From Agrobacterium tumefaciens (GTDB taxonomy: Bacteria > Pseudomonadota > Alphaproteobacteria > Rhizobiales > Rhizobiaceae): a stretch of 64,000 nt of DNA. Numbering within the stretch: position 1 is the first letter of the stretch; the number at the start of each line of letters is the position of its first letter. The notes under the pieces are model-generated. The model searched no databases. It was not told the origin of the DNA and worked only from the letters and a program-made list of their open reading frames with translations. Positions 18,400 to 26,574 of the stretch are shown piece by piece. Made by a program: the position numbers and the translations under genes. The stretch lies in contig NZ_CP039904.1 of assembly GCF_005221385.1 (NCBI RefSeq), positions 1,104,501 through 1,168,500 of the forward strand, written 5' to 3'.

Positions 18400-19284
18400 A
18401 TGGTACGGAAAAGTCTTACGCCGCAGATCGTCGGAAACGTGATTGAATTCATTCAGACGAATGGGATCGGCAAGGGCGAGCATCTTCCTCTTCAAATGCT
18501 GGCTGACGCCTTCCGTGTCTCGCGTGCTCCCATCATGAGCGCTCTCAAGCAACTGGAAACCCAGGGCGTCGTGCGGGCAGAGCCCAATCGCGGTTATTTC
18601 CTGGCGGTAGACCCCGGCGGTCTTCAGGATATGAAATCCGCAGGTGTTGAAGACGGCGAGGGCGACGAGGCGATCTATTTCCGCATCGCCGAGGATCGCC
18701 TCGCCGGCAAGCTTGACGAGCGCATGAGCGAAAACGAACTCATGCGGTTTTACGATCTTCCGCGTACCAAGCTGCTGAGGGTCCTTCGGCGTATTGCGGA
18801 AGAAGGCTGGATCGAGCGCCTGCCCGGCAATGGCTGGGCGTTCACGCAGGCGCTGACGTCGAAGAAGAGCTATGAGGACGGTTACGCCTTTCGCGCCGTG
18901 ATCGAGCAGCAGGCCATGTTGCTTCCGAGTTTCGAGCCCAATCCCGAAGGTCTAAAGCGGGCGCGGGAGGTTCAGACGCGGCTGCGTGACGGCGGATATG
19001 AAACATGGTCGCGCGCCGAAATCTTCAAGGCCAATAACGAGTTTCACGAGATGCTCGTCGCCTGCTCGCAGAACGAATTTTTCCTGGATGCGATCAGACG
19101 TATCAACCGCCTGCGCCGGCTTCTCGAATATCACATCACCATCGACCGCAGCCGCCTGCCCCGGCAGACGGAGGAACATCTGCAAATTCTCGACCTGATC
19201 GAACATGGTCGCCGGAACGAGGCCGCTGCTTTTCTCTACACCCACATCATGGGTGCCAGCCGCATTAAGTCACCCAAGGTCTAG
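18400..19284 (+). CDS. GntR-family regulator (FCD-like)
   Basis: 294 residues. A winged HTH lies at residues 20-75 (LPLQMLADAFRVSRAPIMSAL then VVRAEPNRGYFLAV). A second HTH-like stretch lies at about 105-150 (LMRFYDLPRTKLLRVLRRIAEEGWIERLPGNGW), followed by a helical effector domain of FCD type with HEMLVACSQN. The doubled wHTH region is less common. It sits between the Tct transporter and aconitase, all in one direction, and is the likely regulator of both. The promoters upstream of tctC and acn share a motif. Confidence 0.88.
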   Translation: MVRKSLTPQIVGNVIEFIQTNGIGKGEHLPLQMLADAFRVSRAPIMSALKQLETQGVVRAEPNRGYFLAVDPGGLQDMKSAGVEDGEGDEAIYFRIAEDRLAGKLDERMSENELMRFYDLPRTKLLRVLRRIAEEGWIERLPGNGWAFTQALTSKKSYEDGYAFRAVIEQQAMLLPSFEPNPEGLKRAREVQTRLRDGGYETWSRAEIFKANNEFHEMLVACSQNEFFLDAIRRINRLRRLLEYHITIDRSRLPRQTEEHLQILDLIEHGRRNEAAAFLYTHIMGASRIKSPKV

Positions 19285-19393
19285 ATCCCTAACGTCTCGT
19301 CACGTTGCGCTGGGATTGCTCGCCTGTTTCGTGTCCTTCACCGCGTGAAAAGACAATCTGTTTATCATCGATCTAATTGCATTTTGTGATTAT

Positions 19394-19408
19394 ATTATGT
19401 ATGTAAAT
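19394..19408. promoter_or_regulatory. Candidate GntR operator before aconitase
   Basis: ATTAT-GTAT-GTAAAT is the reverse complement of the ATTTAC-N4-ATAAT arrangement found before tctC. It lies 40-54 bp before the aconitase start. Assignment to the GntR protein is inference from position. Confidence 0.35.
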
Positions 19409-19447
19409 CGCGACTTGCAAAGCAAGCAATGATAACGCCTGCGGGGG

Positions 19448-22090
19448 ATGGCCGTGACGCTCGACCACAACAATATGCGAACGAAATTCGAGATAAACGG
19501 CGTCAGCTACGATATCATCGATCTTCCCGCAGAGGCGGGCGACTGTCTGGCGCGCATGCCTTATGTTCATCGGATATTGCTGGAGAATGTGCTTCGCACC
19601 GGAGAAGACGACGCTGCACGGGCGAAAGCGGCGATGATCGACTGGCTTGAAACCGGTGGCAGCGAGGTTGAAATTCCGTTTCTGCCGAACCGGGTGCTGA
19701 TGCACGATACGACCTGCGGCCCGGCTTTGGTCGACATTGCCGGAATGCGCTCTGCGCTTGCAGAAGCCGGGGGCGACCCCGCCCTGCTCAATCCGGTTGT
19801 TCCAGTGGATGTCTCGACCGACCATTCCGTTGCCGTGGATGTGTTTGCGACCTCATCGGCGCTCACTCGCAATATGGAGCGCGAATATGAGCGGAATGCG
19901 GAGCGCTATAGCTTCATGAAATGGGCGACGAATACGCTTGCCGATTTTCGGACACACCCCCCCGGCACGGGCATCATGCACACGCTCAATCTCGAGCGCC
20001 TGGCAACCGTTGTGACCTCGCAGCGGCGCAATGGGATATTGTGGGCCATGCCGGACACACTGATCGGTACGGACAGCCATACGCCGATGATCAATGGCAT
20101 CGGGGTGCTTGGCTGGGGTGTCGGCGGGCTGGAGGCAGAAAGCGTGTTTTTCGGCATGCCGGTCGCCCTTCGCGTGCCTGACGTCGTTGGTATCCGGCTG
20201 ACAGGAGCGCTTAAAGAGGGCGTGCTTGCCACGGATCTTGCGCTGGTCATCACGCATCTGCTGCGCCAGATCGACCTGCAGGATAAATATGTCGAGTTTT
20301 ACGGTCCGGGCGTCTCCGGTCTGACGGCTGGTGACCGGGCGGTCATCGCCAATATGACGCCGGAATTCGGAGCAAATAGCGGTTATTTCCCGATAGATCG
20401 TCAGTCTGTCGACTATCTGCTCAAGACCGGGCGCACGCCGGATCACGCTGCCTTCGTTGAGGCTTATGCCAGACGTGTCGGAATCTGGTTCGATCCCGAT
20501 ACCAATCCCCGCTACACCGCAACCCTTGATCTCGACCTTTCGAGCGTCGAGCCAAGCCTTGCCGGACCGTGCCGCCCTCAGGACAGGATTCCGGTCAGCG
20601 CAACGCGCCATGCGATCTCCGCCATGAAGAAGGCCGGCACGATTTCCCTGGAAGGTGAGCCGAATGACGGCGCCGTCGCAATCGCGGCGATTACCAGCTG
20701 CACCAACACGTCCGACCCCCGGCTCCTGATCGCCGCAGGGCTCCTGGCCCGCAAAGCCAATGTTTACGGTCTGCGCCCACCGCATTGGGTCAAAACCTCG
20801 ACTGCTCCGGGTTCGCCGACGGCGGAGCGCTACCTCCAGCGTGCGGGACTGATGACCGATCTGGAGGCCGTTGGTTTTGGCATTGTCGGTTATGGTTGCA
20901 CCACCTGTATCGGCAATTCCGGTTCACTCACCAGTCCGGTTGCAATGGCAATGGCGGAGCGGGACATTCTTCCTGTCGCGGTTCTTTCCGGCAACCGTAA
21001 TTTCCCCGGTCGGGTTCATCCGCAGCTGGAAGCCGGTTTTCTGGCCTCGCCACCCATGGTCGTGGCTTTCGCTCTGGCCGGCACGGTTGAGCTCGATATC
21101 ATGAACGATCCCCTGGGCATTTCGGCCGGTGGCACTCCCGTCACGCTGTCGATGATCTGGCCGACCGGTGCCGAGATCGATGCGGCCATGGAGATGGCGT
21201 CCAGGGTCGAGGATTTCGCGCCGGCCTATGACGCGGCCGAGGCAAGCAAGGCGTGGAGGGAGCTTCCCGCGCCCACAACGATGCTTTTCCCCTGGGATGA
21301 GAAATCGACCTATATCCGCCGGCCGCCTTTTTCCGGCTTCGGCAAGGGAACGAGGCTTGGCGCCTATGAAGCCCATCCTATGCTCGTGCTCGGCGACGAC
21401 ATCACGACCGACCATATCTCGCCCGCGGGTGCCATTCCCGCGACGGGCGACGCGGGACGGCATCTCATTGATCGCGGCGAGAATCCGCTTGATCTCAATG
21501 TCTTTTCTTCACGGCGCGGCAACTGGGAAGTCATGATCCGTGGTCTCTTCACCAACAAGACCGTGCGCAATCTTCTGGCGGCCGACATTCCCGCGGGTTC
21601 TACCATCCATGCGGGAACGGGGGAAATTCTTCCGCTCTGGGATGCTGCCCAGCGATACGAAGCCGAAGGCAAATCCGTTGTCGTTATGGCGGGTGAGCGT
21701 TACGGAATGGGATCTTCCCGCGACTGGGCCGCAAAAGGCGTTGCGCTCCTGGGTGTTCGGGCGGTTCTGGCGACAAGTTTCGAGCGCATTCACCGCTGGA
21801 ACCTGATCGGCATGGGTGTCCTGCCGTTGCGGCTTCCGGAAGGGCTGAAGCCCGCGCAGCTTGAAATGACCGCCCGCGACACAATCACCGTGGATGCCGA
21901 TGTCCTGTCGATCGCACCCCGCTGCGCGATACCCGTGACAATCACGCGGCCCAACGGGGTTTCCATCTCTTTCGAGGCGTCTGCGGCGATCGAAACCCGG
22001 GCGGAAATCGCCATTTTGCGTGCCGGCGGGGTTCTGCCCCTGATCCTTGAACGCCTGCACCGGCCTTCCGGGGAACGTCAGCGCGCCTGA
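19448..22090 (+). CDS. acnA: Aconitate hydratase (AcnA-type)
   Basis: 880 residues, close to the roughly 890 of AcnA. The [4Fe-4S] ligands are present: Cys in AITSCTNTSDP and the CxxC of GYGCTTCIGNSG. Substrate motifs include TDSHTPMINGIGVLGWGVGG; the C-terminal swivel domain has LGDDITTDHISPAGAIP and GMGSSRDWAAKG. It interconverts citrate and isocitrate in the cytoplasm. Being linked to TctCBA and a GntR regulator, it is more likely an extra copy serving uptake of citrate or a related tricarboxylate than the housekeeping TCA enzyme. Its ribosome site is weak (GCGGGGG), and ATG 19475 is an alternative start. Confidence 0.92.
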   Translation: MAVTLDHNNMRTKFEINGVSYDIIDLPAEAGDCLARMPYVHRILLENVLRTGEDDAARAKAAMIDWLETGGSEVEIPFLPNRVLMHDTTCGPALVDIAGMRSALAEAGGDPALLNPVVPVDVSTDHSVAVDVFATSSALTRNMEREYERNAERYSFMKWATNTLADFRTHPPGTGIMHTLNLERLATVVTSQRRNGILWAMPDTLIGTDSHTPMINGIGVLGWGVGGLEAESVFFGMPVALRVPDVVGIRLTGALKEGVLATDLALVITHLLRQIDLQDKYVEFYGPGVSGLTAGDRAVIANMTPEFGANSGYFPIDRQSVDYLLKTGRTPDHAAFVEAYARRVGIWFDPDTNPRYTATLDLDLSSVEPSLAGPCRPQDRIPVSATRHAISAMKKAGTISLEGEPNDGAVAIAAITSCTNTSDPRLLIAAGLLARKANVYGLRPPHWVKTSTAPGSPTAERYLQRAGLMTDLEAVGFGIVGYGCTTCIGNSGSLTSPVAMAMAERDILPVAVLSGNRNFPGRVHPQLEAGFLASPPMVVAFALAGTVELDIMNDPLGISAGGTPVTLSMIWPTGAEIDAAMEMASRVEDFAPAYDAAEASKAWRELPAPTTMLFPWDEKSTYIRRPPFSGFGKGTRLGAYEAHPMLVLGDDITTDHISPAGAIPATGDAGRHLIDRGENPLDLNVFSSRRGNWEVMIRGLFTNKTVRNLLAADIPAGSTIHAGTGEILPLWDAAQRYEAEGKSVVVMAGERYGMGSSRDWAAKGVALLGVRAVLATSFERIHRWNLIGMGVLPLRLPEGLKPAQLEMTARDTITVDADVLSIAPRCAIPVTITRPNGVSISFEASAAIETRAEIAILRAGGVLPLILERLHRPSGERQRA

Positions 22091-22125
22091 CGTCCCTTTT
22101 TGCGGCCCCTTGCGGACAAGGGACG
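22091..22125. terminator. Hairpin between convergent acnA and atpB
   Basis: CGTCCCTT (22091-22098) pairs with AAGGGACG (22118-22125), directly after the aconitase stop. There is no clear T-run after the stem, so this is a possible but unproven terminator. Confidence 0.35.
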
Positions 22126-22145
22126 CTCGGCATGCCGCCGATACT

Positions 22146-22892
22146 CTAATGTCCCGGATGCAGCGCGTCGTTGAGATACATACAGGTGAGCATGGTGAAT
22201 ACATAGGCCTGAATGCCGGCCATCAGGAACTCCAGAGCCGTGATGGCGACCGTCATGAAGAGTGGCGCGATGGCGCCGATTACCCCCAGCGCATTGACGC
22301 TGGCGAGGGAGACGACAAAACCTGCGAAGACCTTCAGGGTGATATGACCCGCAAGCATGACCGCAAACAGGCGGACGGAATGGCTGACAGGGCGCGAAAT
22401 ATAGGAGATTATCTCAATCGGCACGATGATCGGCGCCAGGATTGCCGGGATTCCAGCGGGTTTGAACAGGCCGAAAAAACCAATGCCGTGTTTGAACAGG
22501 CCATAGAGCGTGACGGTGCCGAACACCATCATGGCGAGGCCGAAGGTGACGATGATCTGGCTCGTTACGGTAAAGGCATAAGGAAACATGCCGATCATGT
22601 TTGCGAACAGGATGAACATGAAAAGCGAGAACACGAAGGGAAAGAACCGCATTCCCTGTTCGCCGGCATTGTCACGCAAGGTCTTGGCAACGAACTGGTA
22701 AAGCAGCTCCGCGCTCGATTGCCAGCGGCCGGGCACGAGGCGGGCCTTGCCGGTTGCCAGAAGCAGGAATGAACTCGCCAGTGTGACAGTGAGAAACATG
22801 TATGCCGAAGCATTTGTGAAGCTGAGGTCGATATCCCCGACTGTAATTTCAACGAGAGGTTTGACTTCGAATTGGTCGATGGGGCCGGCCAT
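22146..22892 (-). CDS. atpB: F0F1 ATP synthase subunit a, orphan copy
   Basis: 248 residues from ATG 22892, preceded by GAAGGACC; the frame is open further upstream, but the family start is at [16 protein letters not shown]. Five to six helices are visible, and the essential stator arginine is in [31 protein letters not shown] is the conserved last helix. Subunit a forms the proton half-channels. No atpI, atpE or atpF gene is adjacent: neighbours are small ORFs, a ChaA antiporter and three guanidine-II-like elements. It is either a second subunit a for the housekeeping enzyme or has been put to another use. Confidence 0.9.
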   Translation of the reverse strand: MAGPIDQFEVKPLVEITVGDIDLSFTNASAYMFLTVTLASSFLLLATGKARLVPGRWQSSAELLYQFVAKTLRDNAGEQGMRFFPFVFSLFMFILFANMIGMFPYAFTVTSQIIVTFGLAMMVFGTVTLYGLFKHGIGFFGLFKPAGIPAILAPIIVPIEIISYISRPVSHSVRLFAVMLAGHITLKVFAGFVVSLASVNALGVIGAIAPLFMTVAITALEFLMAGIQAYVFTMLTCMYLNDALHPGH

Positions 22893-22902
22893 GACAGGTC
22901 CT

Positions 22903-23025
22903 TCAGTAAATTGCGACAATGACGGGAATGCGCGGGTGTTCGAGGTCACGGCTGTGCCGGACGCAGGAAGACCGTGCGTGTGGTGGAAAGTCAGAAATAG
23001 GGAGGGTGTTCGGTATATCGGCCAT
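22903..23025 (-). CDS. Possible 40-residue leader or small protein before atpB
   Basis: ATG at 23025 lies 21 bases after the double-hairpin element at 23047-23090 and the frame ends 10 bp before atpB. It encodes 40 residues with no hydrophobic segment or known domain. The upstream TTGGGATC is a poor ribosome site. It is listed because its position relative to the element matches that of chaA; it could equally be untranslated leader. Confidence 0.25.
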   Translation of the reverse strand: MADIPNTLPISDFPPHARSSCVRHSRDLEHPRIPVIVAIY

Positions 23026-23296
23026 TCTGATCCCAAGATTGAGAGTCAGGGCCGTCCCCGGAACGTTTCGAGGCACGGGTCGTCCCGCGCCAGGGCTTTC
23101 TAGCCAAATCGGTGGCAGGTGACAATCGTTTTCCAGCAAACGCATCGGCGCGGGAAAACCGGACCAGATGGTTGGCGACAAGAACGAAGATCAAGGCCGC
23201 TGAAATTCGCGTCACCCAGCCTGGAGAGCGTTGATTTGCACTTTGTGCGACCGTTTCTGAAATGTCCCGATAGAGCATCCGGGGCGCGTTCCACAT
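22991..23296 (-). CDS. Possible small single-pass membrane protein
   Basis: 101 residues if started at ATG 23296, 18 bases after the second double-hairpin element, the same distance as for chaA. A CACGGGA site lies upstream. It has one hydrophobic segment ([15 protein letters not shown], about residues 31-45), then a basic tail. The reading frame passes through the third element (23047-23090), so the last third may not be real. No family recognised. Confidence 0.4.
   Translation of the reverse strand: MWNAPRMLYRDISETVAQSANQRSPGWVTRISAALIFVLVANHLVRFSRADAFAGKRLSPATDLARKPWRGTTRASKRSGDGPDSQSWDQNGRYTEHPPYF
23047..23090 (-). promoter_or_regulatory. Guanidine-II (mini-ykkC)-like riboswitch, copy 3
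   Basis: Read on the minus strand: first hairpin GCGCGGG-ACGA-CCCGUGC (23090-23073), a 12-base linker, second hairpin CGGGG-ACGG-CCCUG (23060-23047). Two G-C-rich stems closed by ACGR tetraloops are the diagnostic structure of guanidine-II riboswitches. It lies 155 bp upstream of atpB and 21 bases before the small ORF at 23025. Confidence 0.7.
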
Positions 23297-23314
23297 CATC
23301 AATCCCGTGATCAT

Positions 23315-23357
23315 GGGGCCGTCCCCGTTCGGTTTGAAGCGCGCGGGCCGTCCCGCG
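23315..23357 (-). promoter_or_regulatory. Guanidine-II (mini-ykkC)-like riboswitch, copy 2
   Basis: Minus strand: CGCGGG-ACGG-CCCGCG (23357-23342), 15-base linker, GGGG-ACGG-CCCC (23326-23315). The first stem begins 10 bases after the chaA stop codon, so the element sits between chaA and the next small ORF on the same transcript. Confidence 0.72.
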
Positions 23358-23367
23358 TGCCGTTTTC

Positions 23368-24519
23368 TCAGGCCGTAAACAACAGGAGACCAAAGATGGC
23401 GAACAGCATCAGATGCAACAATCCCTGCGCTGCCGAGGTTCGCCTGCCCAGATAGGTCAGGGTTGTCAGTGCAACCGTCAGGGTAAACAGGATGGTTTCG
23501 GTGGGCGAAATTCCGAAAATCACCGTTTTGCCGGTGACGAGGCCGACCGTCAGGACCGCCGGGACCGTGAGCCCGACAGTTGAAACAAATGCGCCGAGGC
23601 ACAGATTGATTGCCCGTTGTGTCTCGTTGTTCAATGCGGCCTTCACGGCCGTGATCGATTCGGGCGTAAAGACGATGATCGCAATAAGAACGCCGCCAAC
23701 GGCCACCGGGGCGCCGGCTTGTGCAACGCCGTAGTCAATGACGATGGCAAGGTCGTGTGCGAGCAGTACGATCGGCAGCATCAATCCGATCAGAACCATC
23801 GAATGAACGATGTTCTTTTTGCGGGCATGACCGTCCGTCGGATGGTCTGGAGCCTGACGCGTGACGGGTTCTGTCAGCCTGATTGACATCCGGCCCGGTG
23901 CGGGCTGCATGAAGTGGCTGCGGTAGCGGCCCATCTGGAGGGCGAGGAAACTGCCGTAGACAATCACGGTCAGGAGGGAGATGACGATGGCCTGGAGAGC
24001 GGTAAACGTGCCATTGCCTGCGGGGAGCGTGTTCGGCACCAGAAGCGCGACGCCGGCCAGAACGACCGTCATCGCAATGAAGGAAACGGCGCCGGGTGCA
24101 TTATATTCCTGCTCGCCATAACGCATTGCGCCCGCCAAAAGGCAGATACCTGTCACGAGATTGAGGATGATCATCATCACCGCGAATATGGAATCTCTTC
24201 CGATTGTTGGCGCCTCGTTCGGCCCCAGCATCACCGCCGCAATCAGGATAACTTCGATCGCAACGATCGATAGTGTGAGAATGAGCGTTCCGTATGGTTC
24301 ACCCAGTTGATGGGCCAGTTCATCGGCCTCCTTCACGACTCCGAAAGCCGCCATCAGGATTGTGGCGAAGAGCACGAGAAAGCACGAGATGGCAACGGTT
24401 GGCGTCATGTCCGCCGAAAGCCATGACTGGCCGGACAGTTGGAAAACGGCGACAACCAGCCAGGCCACGACGAGTTTCGGCCAGGGAGTGCGGAGAAGGG
24501 GTGGAGATTTGTCAGACAT
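23368..24519 (-). CDS. chaA: ChaA-type cation/proton antiporter (CaCA superfamily)
   Basis: 383 residues, about 11 membrane helices. The two CaCA alpha-repeats are clear: GEPYGTLILTLSIVAIEVIL near residue 75 and FTPESITAVKAALNNETQRA near residue 285, followed by GLTVPAVL. E. coli ChaA exchanges Na+, Ca2+ or K+ for H+. Directly upstream on the same strand lies a double-ACGR hairpin element of guanidine-II type whose second stem ends 18 bases before the ATG, next to the ribosome site (AGAGGTCGC). Such RNAs normally control guanidinium exporters, so this antiporter may move guanidinium or act in the response to it; inferred. Confidence 0.9.
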   Translation of the reverse strand: MSDKSPPLLRTPWPKLVVAWLVVAVFQLSGQSWLSADMTPTVAISCFLVLFATILMAAFGVVKEADELAHQLGEPYGTLILTLSIVAIEVILIAAVMLGPNEAPTIGRDSIFAVMMIILNLVTGICLLAGAMRYGEQEYNAPGAVSFIAMTVVLAGVALLVPNTLPAGNGTFTALQAIVISLLTVIVYGSFLALQMGRYRSHFMQPAPGRMSIRLTEPVTRQAPDHPTDGHARKKNIVHSMVLIGLMLPIVLLAHDLAIVIDYGVAQAGAPVAVGGVLIAIIVFTPESITAVKAALNNETQRAINLCLGAFVSTVGLTVPAVLTVGLVTGKTVIFGISPTETILFTLTVALTTLTYLGRRTSAAQGLLHLMLFAIFGLLLFTA

Positions 24520-24537
24520 TGCAGGCGACCTCTATCT

Positions 24538-24579
24538 GGGGTCGTCCCCGGTAATCTGTCGCATTCGGGTCGTCCCGAA
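24538..24579 (-). promoter_or_regulatory. Guanidine-II (mini-ykkC)-like riboswitch, copy 1, before chaA
   Basis: Minus strand: UUCGGG-ACGA-CCCGAA (24579-24564, perfect 6-bp stem), 14-base linker, GGGG-ACGA-CCCC (24549-24538, perfect 4-bp stem), then 18 bases with the AGAGG ribosome site to the chaA ATG. The loops, linker length and closeness to the ribosome site match guanidine-II riboswitches, which act on translation. The best of the three copies. Confidence 0.8.
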
Positions 24580-24771
24580 CGAAGCCCTTCAAGCTGTTGA
24601 TGTCAGCGATAGCATGGCAGGGCTCCTGAAAGCAATGCCGCAGTCGGGCCATCGCCTTGATGATAGGCGCAATTGGCGTTGCACTCATCATCAGCTTATA
24701 CCCGGCTTGGAAGATTAATGCGCAGCATTTCCGGCGCGTATGACGGGTCTCGCTGAGTGTTTATAGAACAG

Positions 24772-24805
24772 AAAAAAGCGCGGCCATCTTAGATTGACCG
24801 CGCTT
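24772..24805 (-). terminator. Rho-independent terminator after yqiK
   Basis: On the minus strand AAGCGCGG and CCGCGCTT form the stem, with extra pairing in the loop flanks (TCA/TGG side), followed directly by TTTTTTC. It lies 50 bp after the flotillin stop. Confidence 0.9.
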
Positions 24806-24854
24806 GATGTTCTTGCCGAGAGGAGTGCTCTGCGGAAGGACTGCCGAGACCTTC

Positions 24855-26546
24855 TTATGTCTCCTTGCGTGGCTGCTTTTCCGACGTTGGCCGATCCGTG
24901 CCATTCGTGATCGAGGCTGCGAGGAGGGCCTGTGTCGGGTCTGCTCCCTTGAAACCGGCCTGTGCGAGGATTTCATCGAGAACCGGCTTCTGCGCGGTGA
25001 AGCTCAGCAGCTGGCTTGAAAGATCACCCAGGCCATTGCCGTTTTGTCCGTCGCTGCCGCCACCGAGCGCGCCGGCCAGGTTTCCGGCGCTGAAGATGCG
25101 GATGTCGGAAATCTTCTCGATCGGCTTCATCGCTTCGGCCAGCGCCTCGGGGATGATGGCGATCCGCGCGCGGGCAAGTTCGAATTCGATGATGTCGCCG
25201 GAAAGCGCATTGCGTGCATCGTTTTTCGCCCGCTCCGCCTGCGCCTCGGCATCACCGAGCGCGATGACGCCTTCGGCGCGGATTTTGGCGGCCTGCGCCT
25301 CGGCCTCGGCACCGATCTTGGCGGCGGCGGCAAGGTTTTCCGCAGCTTCACGTTCGGCTTCCGCCTTCACGGTGATCGCCGTCGCTTCCTGTTCGGCCGC
25401 CTTGCGGGCGTCGATCACGGCGATACGCTTGGCGCGTTCGGCGATTTCCACTTCGCGGGCGGTTGCCACCTGTTCTTCGGCGGTGATGGCCGCTGCCTTT
25501 GCCTCATCAGCCTTGGCGCGCGCAGCCTGTTCCTGCTCCACCTTCTGGGCAACGGCGATTGCGGCTTCGATCCGGGCGGTTTCGGTGATCTTGCGGGCTT
25601 CCGCCTCGCGCTCGGCGATGCCGCGCTCGGCCTCGATGCGGGCGGTCTCGCGCGCCTGACGGGCTTCCGCATCCCGCTCGGCAATGCCGCGTTCGGTATC
25701 GAGCTTGGCGGTTTCCTCGTTCAGGCGTGCCGCCTGTTCGGCGCGTGCCGCCTCCGCCCTGGTTTCTGCGGTCTTGTTGGCGATATCGCGTTCCTGCGTC
25801 AGTTCGGCATCGCGCTGTTCGCGTTCGATGGTCAGGCGACGCAGCACGGCTTCGCGGTCCTTCGTGGCGATTTCGACCTCGTTGTCGCGGACGATCTGGT
25901 TGCGCTCGCGTTTGCGCTCCTCGGTGATCCGTGTCAGCGCCGTCAGGCCTTCCGCATCGAAGGTGTTGTTGGGGTTGAAATGCTTGATATCGGTCTGGTC
26001 GAGCCGCGTCAGCGATACCGATTCCAGTTCCAGACCGTTGGACTGCAGGTCATGCGCAACGGCTGCCTGCACGGATTTGACGAATTCGGCGCGCTGTTCC
26101 TGCAGGTCGCGCAGCGACATGGTTGCCGCAACCGAGCGCAGGCCGTCGACAAATTTCGCCTCGACCAGGGATTTCAGCGCATCGGCATCATTTGTCCGGT
26201 CGCCGAGTGTCTGGGCGGCCAGCGCGATATTTTCGGCGTCGGGCTTCACACGCACGTAAAATTCGGCGGTGATATCGGCGCGCATGCGATCCTTGGTGAT
26301 CAGCGATTCATGTTCGGATCTCTTCACTTCCAGCCGCAACGTGCTGAGCGAGACCCAGGAATAGGAGTGGAAGATCGGCAGAATGATTGCGCCGCCGTCG
26401 AGTACGACTTTTTTGCCGCCAAGGCCGGTTCTGACATAGGCCTTGTCGCGCGTCGAGCGCGTGTAAAGCGATGTCATGATGATACCGATGACGACGATCG
26501 CCGTGACGATGGCACCGGCAATCAGGCTCAAAGAAAAGAAGTCCAT
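24855..26546 (-). CDS. yqiK: Flotillin-like SPFH protein YqiK
   Basis: 563 residues with AGGGG before the ATG. One N-terminal membrane helix (residues 5-28), an SPFH domain (about 35-220, VRTGLGGKKVVLDGGAIILP, then SLRDLQEQRAEF), a long Ala/Glu-rich coiled coil (about 225-455) and a flotillin-type C-terminal region with IRIFSAGN and a Gly-rich linker. Flotillins form membrane-domain scaffolds. It is the last gene of an operon with the TnpB-like/PspA fusion and YqiJ, the arrangement seen in PspA-YqiJK membrane-stress systems. Confidence 0.93.
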   Translation of the reverse strand: MDFFSLSLIAGAIVTAIVVIGIIMTSLYTRSTRDKAYVRTGLGGKKVVLDGGAIILPIFHSYSWVSLSTLRLEVKRSEHESLITKDRMRADITAEFYVRVKPDAENIALAAQTLGDRTNDADALKSLVEAKFVDGLRSVAATMSLRDLQEQRAEFVKSVQAAVAHDLQSNGLELESVSLTRLDQTDIKHFNPNNTFDAEGLTALTRITEERKRERNQIVRDNEVEIATKDREAVLRRLTIEREQRDAELTQERDIANKTAETRAEAARAEQAARLNEETAKLDTERGIAERDAEARQARETARIEAERGIAEREAEARKITETARIEAAIAVAQKVEQEQAARAKADEAKAAAITAEEQVATAREVEIAERAKRIAVIDARKAAEQEATAITVKAEAEREAAENLAAAAKIGAEAEAQAAKIRAEGVIALGDAEAQAERAKNDARNALSGDIIEFELARARIAIIPEALAEAMKPIEKISDIRIFSAGNLAGALGGGSDGQNGNGLGDLSSQLLSFTAQKPVLDEILAQAGFKGADPTQALLAASITNGTDRPTSEKQPRKET

Positions 26547-26574
26547 GGTGAATTAACCCCTGTTGTGCCCGCTA

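Noticed and set aside
22091..22125. GTCCC/GGGAC hairpin after aconitase considered as a fourth ACGR element.
   Set aside because: The loop is 19 bases and lacks ACGR; it is at most a terminator.
23100..23393. Minus-strand open frame beginning in the end of chaA and ending 10 bases before the third riboswitch-like element.
   Set aside because: Its start lies inside chaA, it shows no protein-like pattern (Cys/Arg-rich), and the frame starting at 23296 is more plausible.
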